From contig DATFQI010000244.1 in NCBI GenBank assembly GCA_035264365.1, forward strand, positions 1 through 18,957: DNA of 18,957 bases, read 5' to 3'. This document shows positions 13,901 to 18,957 of this stretch, in pieces. Origin of the DNA: DATFQI01 sp035264365. GTDB taxonomy: Bacteria; Actinomycetota; Thermoleophilia; Solirubrobacterales; Solirubrobacteraceae. The position numbers were made by a program, and so were the translations under genes. The notes under the pieces are model-generated. The model was not told the DNA's origin. It ran no database searches and saw only the letters and a program-made list of their open reading frames with translations. Position 1 is the stretch's first letter. Every line of letters begins with the position of its first letter.

Positions 13901-14812
13901 ATGGAACTTCGGCATCTGCGGTACTTCGTGGCGGTGGCGGAAGAGCTTCACTTCCGTCGGGCCGCCGAACGCCTCCACGTCGCCCAGCCCGCGGTCAGCG
14001 AGCAGGTGCGCAAGCTCGAGGCGGAGCTCGGCGTGAGGCTGTTCGACCGCAACCACCGCAGCGTCTCGCTCACCGACGCCGGCAGCGCGATGCTCGACGA
14101 GGCCCGGCGCGTGCTGGTGCAGGCCGAGGCCGCGCAGCTCGCCGCACGCCAGGCGGACGGGCGCGCGATCGGGCGGCTGCGGGTCGGCTACCTGCCCGAC
14201 GCCCTGCCGATCGCCGTGCCGAGGCTGCTGCGCCGCTTCTCCTCGGTCGCACCTGGCATTCGCGTCTCGCTCGAGTCGGGCACCGCGCGCCAGCTGCTCG
14301 AGAGCGTGCGCGAGGGGCGGGTCGACGTCGCCGTCACCTGCCTCCCCGGCCCCGTGGCCGGCCTGCGGGTCGTCACGATCGCCGAGGAGGGCACCGTGGC
14401 CGCGGTGCCCGTGGATCACCCGCTCGCGAACGAGGCGCAGGTCTCACTGGGCGGGCTCGAGCGCACGGCGCTCGTCCAGCTCGCGCGCTCGGTCAACCCG
14501 GCCTTCTACGACGGCGTGCTGGGCGCCTGCCGCGCCGCCGGCATCTCCCCGTCCTTGGTGGAGATCGCCGAGCCCGCCGTCGAGCAGGTGATGCTCGCGG
14601 TCGCGGCCGGGACCGGCGTCGCGCTGCTGCCCGCCTCGGCCGAGTCGCGCTTCGCCACCGCCGGGGTGCGCTTCCTGCCGCTGGCGCCGCCCGCTCCCGC
14701 CTGCGAGGTCGTGCTCACGGCCCGCCCCGACGCGGGCATGACGTGCGCCGCGTTCATGCGCCTCGCCGCGCAGTCCCACGCCCCGCGGCGCGAGCTCGCC
14801 GCGGTCGCGTGA
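13901..14812 (+). CDS. LysR-family transcriptional regulator
   Basis: A 303-residue protein of standard LysR length. The winged helix-turn-helix occupies about residues 1-60: MELRHLRYFVAVAEELHFRR, then AAERLHVAQPAVSEQVRKLE and LGVRLFDR. The inducer-binding domain starts near GRLRVGYLPDALP and contains VREGRVDVAVTCLP, normal for type 2 periplasmic-binding-like effector domains. The effector is unknown. The ATG at 13901 has GAGGAG about 10 bases upstream. It is divergent from the LAL regulator and sits 47 bases ahead of the four-helix membrane protein on the same strand. It may therefore control the downstream polysaccharide-type block, the divergent regulator, or both. Candidate dyad operators lie at 13821-13861. 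Confidence 0.92.
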   Translation: MELRHLRYFVAVAEELHFRRAAERLHVAQPAVSEQVRKLEAELGVRLFDRNHRSVSLTDAGSAMLDEARRVLVQAEAAQLAARQADGRAIGRLRVGYLPDALPIAVPRLLRRFSSVAPGIRVSLESGTARQLLESVREGRVDVAVTCLPGPVAGLRVVTIAEEGTVAAVPVDHPLANEAQVSLGGLERTALVQLARSVNPAFYDGVLGACRAAGISPSLVEIAEPAVEQVMLAVAAGTGVALLPASAESRFATAGVRFLPLAPPAPACEVVLTARPDAGMTCAAFMRLAAQSHAPRRELAAVA

Positions 14813-14859
14813 CGGCCGCACCCTCACATTCACGTCGACCAGCGATCAGGAGCTGCACC

Positions 14860-15351
14860 ATGACCTTCGGCACCAACCACCCGGCGGACGAGCGGATGCA
14901 GGAGCCCGCGGACGAGGCTCTCGAGCGCATGGTCGCGATCGCCTCCCTCGCCGGGATCGCGGTGGTGCACGCGCTCCAGCTTCGTGCCGCCTTCGACGAG
15001 GCGGGGTACCTCGGCGGCCTGTTCGTGGCCGCCGTCGTCGCGAGCGTCCTGCTCGCCGCCGCGCTCACCGTCAGCGGCGATCCGCGGGCGCTGTCGGCGG
15101 CGGGATCGCTCGCAGGCATGCTGCTGCTGGGCTACGTCATCAGCCGCACGGGCGGCCTGCCGTCCGCCACCGAGGACGTCGGCGAGTGGGCGGAGCCGCC
15201 CGGGCTCGTCGCGATCGTGCTCGAGGGCCTGCTCGTCGCCGTCGCCGGCGCCGCGGCCGGCCGCGCGGCCGCGCCTGCCGGCGCACGCAGCCGCCTCGCC
15301 GTCGCCCGCGGGCGCACGCCCGGCGCTCGGCCCGGCCCCAGCGCCGGCTGA
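14860..15351 (+). CDS. Four-helix integral membrane protein of unknown function
   Basis: A 163-residue protein with a polar N-terminus and four predicted hydrophobic segments, at about 24-41, 51-71, 79-95 and 114-133, then an Ala/Arg/Pro-rich tail. Between helices 3 and 4 lies SRTGGLPSATEDVGEWAEPP. I recall the SRT-x-GLP-x-AT-x-D-x-G-x-W-x-EP signature in other actinobacterial unnamed membrane proteins, so it is probably a real family motif, but I know no activity. The ATG at 14860 has AGGAG about 7 bases upstream. It lies between the LysR gene and the small-protein/glycosyltransferase pair on the same strand. Confidence 0.8.
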   Translation: MTFGTNHPADERMQEPADEALERMVAIASLAGIAVVHALQLRAAFDEAGYLGGLFVAAVVASVLLAAALTVSGDPRALSAAGSLAGMLLLGYVISRTGGLPSATEDVGEWAEPPGLVAIVLEGLLVAVAGAAAGRAAAPAGARSRLAVARGRTPGARPGPSAG

Positions 15352-15378
15352 GCGGCCGGCCTCGCCGCCGGCAGGTCC

Positions 15379-15585
15379 ATGTCCGCACATCCGCTCGTCC
15401 GCAAGGCGGCTGCTGCGCGCCTCCGCGGGCTCGCCGACCGCCTGTCGCCGCTCGCGTCGCGCCCGTCGCGCCGCACGCCGGCGCCGCTGATCCGGCTCGG
15501 TGGCCGCTGGTGGTACCGCGGGGAGCTCGTCGTCCCCGCAGCGAGCCCCGAGGAGGTCGCTCCCGATGTTCAGCTTCGTCCGTGA
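15379..15585 (+). CDS. Small basic protein with WWYRG motif, overlapping the glycosyltransferase start
   Basis: A 68-residue Arg/Ala-rich protein whose C-terminal third, LIRLGGRWWYRGELVVP then ASPEEV, looks like a short beta-structured module. Nearly every third codon position is G or C over most of its length, which fits coding sequence. It overlaps the glycosyltransferase start by 20 bases, so translation may be coupled. The ATG at 15379 has only a weak GCAGG upstream. I do not recognise a family. Its location suggests an accessory to the glycosyltransferase. Confidence 0.55.
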   Translation: MSAHPLVRKAAAARLRGLADRLSPLASRPSRRTPAPLIRLGGRWWYRGELVVPAASPEEVAPDVQLRP

Positions 15586-16816
15586 CGCCTGGGCCGTCCT
15601 GACCGGCGTCCATGCGCCGACGCTGTTCATGGGCTTCTTCGCCTATGTCTGGCTGCTGTGGACCGCCAAGGCGCTCGCCGCACGCCGCTATCGCCCGTCC
15701 ACCGCCTCCCCGGGCGGGCTGCGGACCTCCGTCCTGGTGCCCGTCTATGACGAGCCGGAGGACATCTGGCGCCGTGCGCTCGCGAGCGTCGTGGCGAACC
15801 GGCCCTCCGAGCTGATCGCCGTGGTCGACGGCGGCGACGCCGCGATCGCCCGCATCGCCGCCGAGTACTGCGACCGCGTGCTGCGGATCCCCAAGGCAGG
15901 CAAGCGCGTGGCCATCGCGGCGGGCCTGCGCGCCAGCGATCCGGAGACGGACGTCGTCATCGTCCTCGACTCGGACACGGTGTGGGCGCCAGGCGCGCTC
16001 ACGGAGCTGCTGCGGCCCTTCGCCGACCCGGCCGTAGGCGGCGTGACGCCGCGCCAAGCCGTGTTCGAGCCGGGCGGCAACGCCGTACGCCGCCTCGCCG
16101 ACTGGATCGAGGACATCCGCTACCACCTCACCGTGCCGGCCCAGTCCGTGTTCGGGCAGGTCGGCTGCCTGGCCGGGCGCACGATCGCCTACCGGCGCGC
16201 GGCGTTCGAGCCGGCCGTCGAGCGGCTCGTCGGCCAGACCGTCCTCGGCGCCCCCCAGCACGTCGGCGACGACCGCGTGCTGACCAACGAGCTCCTGCGC
16301 AACGGCTGGCGGACCGTCTACCAGTCGACGGCGCTCGTCGAGACGGACGCCCCGTCCGAATGGCCGCGCTTCTGGCGCCAGCAGCTGCGCTGGGGCCGGT
16401 CGAGCCAGCGCGAGACGCTGCTCAGCCTGCCGTGGCTGTGGCGCAAGCCGGTCGCGTTCGTCTGCTTCGCCACCGACATCCTCACGCCGTTCGCCCTCTA
16501 TGCCGTGGTCGGGCTGGCCGTCGCGCACGCGCTGCGCGGCGACTCCGGCACCGCCGGGCTCCCGCTCGCGCTCGAGCTGCCGCTGGCGTACGTCGGGATG
16601 CTGGTCAGCATCGGCCTGCGCCAGATCCCGCGCCTGCGCCGGGCGCCGGAGGATCTCCGCAGGCTGCCGCTGTTCGTGCTGCAGATCACGTTCTTCATGG
16701 TCCCGCTCCGGATCGCGGCGTTCGCGACGATGTTCCACCAGGGCTGGAGCACGCGCCCCGATCGCGCCGACCTCTCGGCGGTTCGCTCGACGTTGTTGCT
16801 GGACGAGTCGGCGTGA
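15566..16816 (+). CDS. GT2 family glycosyltransferase, processive (hyaluronan/cellulose synthase-like)
   Basis: A 416-residue membrane glycosyltransferase. One N-terminal helix (about 13-36) precedes a GT-A domain beginning SVLVPVYDEPED. Sugar-nucleotide and metal residues are visible: D88 (VVDGGD), the DxD motif D135-S-D137 (VIVLDSDTVW), the catalytic-base region GDDR (234-237) and Q272-Q-L-R-W276, the QxxRW motif that marks processive GT2 synthases such as hyaluronan, chitin and cellulose synthases. Three or four C-terminal helices (about 295-400) would form the export channel. It therefore probably polymerises and exports a cell-surface polysaccharide; the sugar is unknown. AGGAGGT lies about 8 bases before the ATG at 15566, an excellent Shine-Dalgarno. 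No PilZ domain is present. Confidence 0.92.
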   Translation: MFSFVRDAWAVLTGVHAPTLFMGFFAYVWLLWTAKALAARRYRPSTASPGGLRTSVLVPVYDEPEDIWRRALASVVANRPSELIAVVDGGDAAIARIAAEYCDRVLRIPKAGKRVAIAAGLRASDPETDVVIVLDSDTVWAPGALTELLRPFADPAVGGVTPRQAVFEPGGNAVRRLADWIEDIRYHLTVPAQSVFGQVGCLAGRTIAYRRAAFEPAVERLVGQTVLGAPQHVGDDRVLTNELLRNGWRTVYQSTALVETDAPSEWPRFWRQQLRWGRSSQRETLLSLPWLWRKPVAFVCFATDILTPFALYAVVGLAVAHALRGDSGTAGLPLALELPLAYVGMLVSIGLRQIPRLRRAPEDLRRLPLFVLQITFFMVPLRIAAFATMFHQGWSTRPDRADLSAVRSTLLLDESA

Positions 16817-16850
16817 GCGAGGGTCTGGGCATGCAAGGAGACGAGGCTTC

Positions 16851-17018
16851 GTGAGCCCCTCCATCCGGTTCATGGGCGTCGCCGCCCGGACCGAGGCGCG
16901 CAAGCGCCGCATCGAGCTCGTGCGCTCCCTCCTCCGCCGCAGGGATGCGGCGGCCGCGCCGAGCCCCGTCCCGCCCTCCGCGCGGGACGACGGCAGCCGG
17001 TCGGTTCCCTCCCCCTGA
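16851..17018 (+). CDS. Small basic protein at the end of the glycosyltransferase block
   Basis: A 55-residue frame from GTG 16851: SIRFMGVAARTEARKRRIEL, then VRSLLRRRDAAAA and a Pro/Ser tail. It is strongly basic with one amphipathic helix. AAGGAGA lies about 9 bases upstream of the GTG, which is the main reason to believe it. It is 34 bases after the glycosyltransferase stop and just before a strong terminator hairpin, so it would be the last gene of the transcript. No family is recognised; it could be spurious. Confidence 0.4.
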   Translation: MSPSIRFMGVAARTEARKRRIELVRSLLRRRDAAAAPSPVPPSARDDGSRSVPSP

Positions 17019-17034
17019 CCGCGCTGTTCCCCAT

Positions 17035-17078
17035 GCCGTCCGCGCCCCGTTCCCCCCGGGGCGCGGACGGCCCTTCTT
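17035..17078 (+). terminator. Rho-independent terminator after the glycosyltransferase block
   Basis: A perfect 14-bp stem (arms 17035-17048 and 17058-17071) with a nine-base loop, followed by CCTTCTT. It lies 16 bases after the stop of the last small frame and fits termination of the plus-strand transcript. Confidence 0.85.
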
Positions 17079-17117
17079 CGCACCCGCACGATGACGAGCG
17101 GCAGGTGCCACCTACGC

Positions 17118-17156
17118 ACGAAGACGAGCGGCCGGCGCTTCCGCGCCGGCCGCTCG
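17118..17156 (-). terminator. Rho-independent terminator for the convergent secreted-protein gene
   Basis: A perfect 14-bp stem (arms 17125-17138 and 17143-17156) with a four-base TTCC/GGAA loop. Read on the minus strand it is followed by TCTTCGT, a short U-rich tail, so it suits the gene ending at 17203. It may work in both directions. Confidence 0.75.
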
Positions 17157-17170
17157 CCGGGACCTTGGTG

Positions 17171-17196
17171 CGGCGGCCGGCCGCAGCCGGCCGCCG
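17171..17196 (-). repeat. Third GC hairpin between convergent genes
   Basis: A perfect 11-bp inverted repeat (arms 17171-17181 and 17186-17196, loop CGCA) lies 6 bases beyond the stop codon of the minus-strand gene. No T-tract follows on either strand, so it is more likely an RNA-stabilising or pausing structure than a complete terminator. Confidence 0.6.
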
Positions 17197-17202
17197 TGGA
17201 GA

Positions 17203-18024
17203 TCAGTCCTCGGGCGGGACGGGAGGCCAGAGGGTGTTGACCCGGGCCTTCGTCGCCGTCACCTGGGTGGAGGCGCGGTCGAGGAGCCGCCGGCCCCCGG
17301 CCGTCAGGTCCGTCGCGTCGGCCTCGGTGCCCGCGATCGCCTGCAGCTCGTCGTCGAACTGGGCGACCGTGTTCGGCATCACCGTGTCGAACGTGACGAC
17401 CTCGCCCTCTTCCTGGCTGGCACGCGCATGCACCCGCGCGAGATCCGGCTCCTCGGGCGGCGCCGGCGGCGAGAGCGTGACGATGTCCTGGATCGCCCGG
17501 TCGCGCCGGTCGAGCGTGAGGTACAGCGTCTTGCTCAGGGCGTTCAGCCCCGCGCCGTGGCTGCCGTCGATCAGCTGCACGACCTCGGCGGACACGTCGT
17601 GCTGGAGGCTCAGGACCGCGAACCCGCTCTCCGCCGGCGTGGCGTAGGTCGGGCCACCTTCGTCCTGGGCGACGCTGGCGCGCCGGCGGACGCGGGCGAG
17701 GTCCTCGGGCGGGACCGGAGGCGGCGTCGTGCGGATCACGTACTTCGCGCCGCGCCAGGCCGCCGCCAGCTGGCGGCGGACGACCTTGAACGTCGGCACC
17801 GCGTCGAGCGGGCTGCCGTTCTCGTACCGCTCCGTCGCCCGTTCGAGCGCGCGCTCGGTGCGGGCGATCCGGGCCCTCACGATCGACGGGTAGATGAGCT
17901 CGACGGCGGGGCTGCCCGAGGCATGGGCCTTCGCCGACGGGCCCGCGTCGGCCGCTGCGGGGGAGGCGGCGACGAGACCCATGGTGATGGCGAGCGGAAC
18001 GGCCGCTCTGGGGATGGAGCGCAT
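17203..18024 (-). CDS. Secreted protein of unknown function with three PPxPPE segments
   Basis: A 273-residue protein with a clear signal peptide (basic MRSIPR, hydrophobic 8-22, likely cleavage after ASPAAA near 25). The mature part has three units of about 80 residues, each ending in a proline block: PPVPPED (102-108), PPAPPEE (186-192) and PPVPPED at the extreme C-terminus (267-273). The first two are followed by matching sequence, LARVRRRAS and DLARVHARAS, each then going into an acidic QDEGG/QEEGE turn. This points to internal triplication. Helical stretches alternate with the proline blocks. No enzyme motif is seen; a structural or wall-associated role is a guess. The ATG at 18024 has AAAGGAGGG about 6 bases upstream, an excellent Shine-Dalgarno. 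It converges on the glycosyltransferase block and diverges from the lysyl-oxidase-like gene. Confidence 0.82.
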   Translation of the reverse strand: MRSIPRAAVPLAITMGLVAASPAAADAGPSAKAHASGSPAVELIYPSIVRARIARTERALERATERYENGSPLDAVPTFKVVRRQLAAAWRGAKYVIRTTPPPVPPEDLARVRRRASVAQDEGGPTYATPAESGFAVLSLQHDVSAEVVQLIDGSHGAGLNALSKTLYLTLDRRDRAIQDIVTLSPPAPPEEPDLARVHARASQEEGEVVTFDTVMPNTVAQFDDELQAIAGTEADATDLTAGGRRLLDRASTQVTATKARVNTLWPPVPPED

Positions 18025-18100
18025 GCAGCGCCCTCCTTTCTGGGGAGGAGACAGGCGGCCCCGAGTTCAGCGCCGCCGTGGCCCACGCTACGGACGCACT

Positions 18101-18124
18101 TCGCGCGCGCGGGGGCGCGCGCGA
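18101..18124. repeat. Inverted repeat between divergent secreted-protein genes
   Basis: TCGCGCGCG (18101-18109) and CGCGCGCGA (18116-18124) form a perfect nine-base dyad with a six-base spacer inside the 162-base divergent region. The alternating CG composition makes chance likelier than for a mixed sequence, but the location suits an operator. Confidence 0.3.
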
Positions 18125-18168
18125 CCCCTGGGCACCTCCGGGAATCCAGGCGCGCAAGGCGTGCGCCA

Positions 18169-18174
18169 TAGGCT
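18169..18174 (+). promoter_or_regulatory. Candidate -10 box (TAGGCT) upstream of the lysyl-oxidase-like gene
   Basis: TAGGCT fits TANNNT and lies 12 bases before the ATG at 18187. A small GGCTC/GAGCC dyad spans the interval. No Shine-Dalgarno is seen, so the transcript may have a very short leader. Confidence 0.35.
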
Positions 18175-18186
18175 CCGGCAGAGCCG

Positions 18187-18957
18187 ATGCCAGTGTCGCG
18201 CGACTTCCCGATGGCCCGTCTGGTGATCCGGCTGCTGCCGGCGCTCGCCGCCGCGGCGGTCGTGGTCCCGGCCGCCATCGCGATCGGTCAGAGCGCCCCG
18301 GAGGGAAGGCCGCTGCTGCCGGACCTCGATCAGGCGACCCCCTCCGGGCTCGTGGTGACCCACGTCGGCTCCGGCTCAGGGCGGCGGTGGCGGCTCGGCT
18401 TCCGCTCCGCGGTCGGCAACGTGGGCGACGGGCCGTTGCTGATCGAGGGCCGCCGCGCCCGCGTCGAGCGGGCGATGGCCGCGAGCCAGGTGATCCAGCG
18501 CGAGGGCACGCCGATGGAGGAGGTGCCCGCCGCCGGCCGGCTGCGCTACGTCCGCTCGCCCGACCACCAGCACTGGCACCTGCTCGGCTTCGACCGCTAC
18601 GAGCTGCGGCGGCCCGGCGGGCGCCGGGCGCTCGTCGAGGATCGCAAGAGCGGCTTCTGCCTCGGCGACCGCTACCCCGTCTCGGCCGCGCCGCCCACGC
18701 GGGCGCCGCAGCCGGTGTTCACGAGCCGCTGCGGGCTCCAGCGGCCCGGGCTGCTCGGGATCCGCGAGGGCATCTCGGTCGGCTACGGCGACGACTACGT
18801 CGCCAACCTCGAGGGACAGTGGCTGCCGCTCGACGGCCTGCGGCCCGGACGCTACCTGCTCGTGCACCGGGTCAACGCCGACCGCCGCCTGCGCGAGACG
18901 TCCTACGCGAACAACGCCGCCTCGCTCCTGCTGCGACTGCGCTGGCGCGACGGCGGT
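18187..18957 (+). CDS. Lysyl oxidase-like secreted protein, 3' end outside window
   Basis: 257 residues are visible, in frame to the last base. A signal peptide or anchor covers about 11-34. The copper-binding signature is DHQHWHLLGFDRYEL, with H127, H129 and H131 followed by the F-x-x-YEL strand typical of bacterial lysyl-oxidase-fold proteins. Further family pieces are SGFCLGDRY (155-163), the second cysteine at 182 that could pair with C158, GISVGYGDDY (195-204) and LDGLRPGRYLLVHRVNADRR near the end, with a following SYANN. Lysyl oxidases are copper amine oxidases that oxidise lysine side chains; whether actinobacterial members do so is not established, and many may be structural. An ATG at 18187 gives the full signal peptide; an in-frame ATG at 18211 is an alternative. 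The family is often expanded in Solirubrobacter-type genomes, to my recollection. Confidence 0.88.
   Translation, partial: MPVSRDFPMARLVIRLLPALAAAAVVVPAAIAIGQSAPEGRPLLPDLDQATPSGLVVTHVGSGSGRRWRLGFRSAVGNVGDGPLLIEGRRARVERAMAASQVIQREGTPMEEVPAAGRLRYVRSPDHQHWHLLGFDRYELRRPGGRRALVEDRKSGFCLGDRYPVSAAPPTRAPQPVFTSRCGLQRPGLLGIREGISVGYGDDYVANLEGQWLPLDGLRPGRYLLVHRVNADRRLRETSYANNAASLLLRLRWRDGG

Noticed and set aside
16831..16854. A seven-codon frame (ATG 16831) between the glycosyltransferase and the last small gene
   Set aside because: It is too short to judge and is better explained as the Shine-Dalgarno region of the GTG at 16851.
15140..18169. A 1009-residue minus-strand reading frame opposite the glycosyltransferase region
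   Set aside because: It is Arg/Ala/Gly-rich low-complexity translation, antisense to genes with clear motifs and terminators; GC-rich DNA readily leaves such stop-free antisense frames.
1..18957. CRISPR array, tRNA, rRNA, insertion sequence or prophage genes
   Set aside because: I saw no regularly spaced repeats, cloverleaf-like sequences, transposase or integrase motifs on either strand; gene content looks like ordinary chromosome.

Overview
The window is very GC-rich. It has no rRNA, tRNA, CRISPR array, transposase or integrase that I can recognise. GC-rich third codon positions, two large LuxR/MalT-like (LAL) ATPase regulators, a lysyl-oxidase-like secreted protein, RsbW-type anti-sigma logic and several small unnamed families suggest a chromosomal segment of a high-GC actinobacterium. 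A soil Thermoleophilia/Solirubrobacterales-type organism is my best guess. That placement is inference from gene content, not a phylogenetic result.

Layout. Bases 1-3740 form a minus-strand run: an RsbW-like anti-sigma kinase, a two-HKD phospholipase D/cardiolipin-synthase-like protein, a visibly broken class II glutamine amidotransferase, and an MHS-type MFS transporter that leaves the window at base 1. From 3813 to 5802 come small stress or metabolic genes: a CxC..C small protein, a cupin (minus), an HD-domain hydrolase and a universal stress protein. Bases 5831-8582 hold a LAL-type regulator split by one frameshift. It converges on an alpha/beta hydrolase (8618-9355, minus), which is preceded by two stop/start-coupled 27-codon reading frames. 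Bases 9655-11001 carry two small unknown proteins and a secreted CAP-domain protein. An intact LAL regulator (11006-13759, minus), paralogous to the broken one, lies divergent to a LysR regulator.

Bases 13901-17018 read as one plus-strand block: LysR regulator, four-helix membrane protein, small WWYRG protein, processive-type GT2 glycosyltransferase and a small basic protein. Strong hairpins close the block. The second half of this unit looks like a small surface-polysaccharide locus. The convergent minus-strand gene encodes a secreted protein with three spaced PPxPPE segments. The window ends inside a lysyl-oxidase-like secreted protein.

The most useful unexplained signals are: a gap-free upstream element shared by the universal stress protein and CAP-domain genes; many start codons only 6-12 bases from a plausible -10 box (leaderless-type starts); the coupled mini-ORFs before the hydrolase; the three-lesion amidotransferase; and the triplicated secreted protein. 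I did not find a convincing new defence or biosynthetic system.
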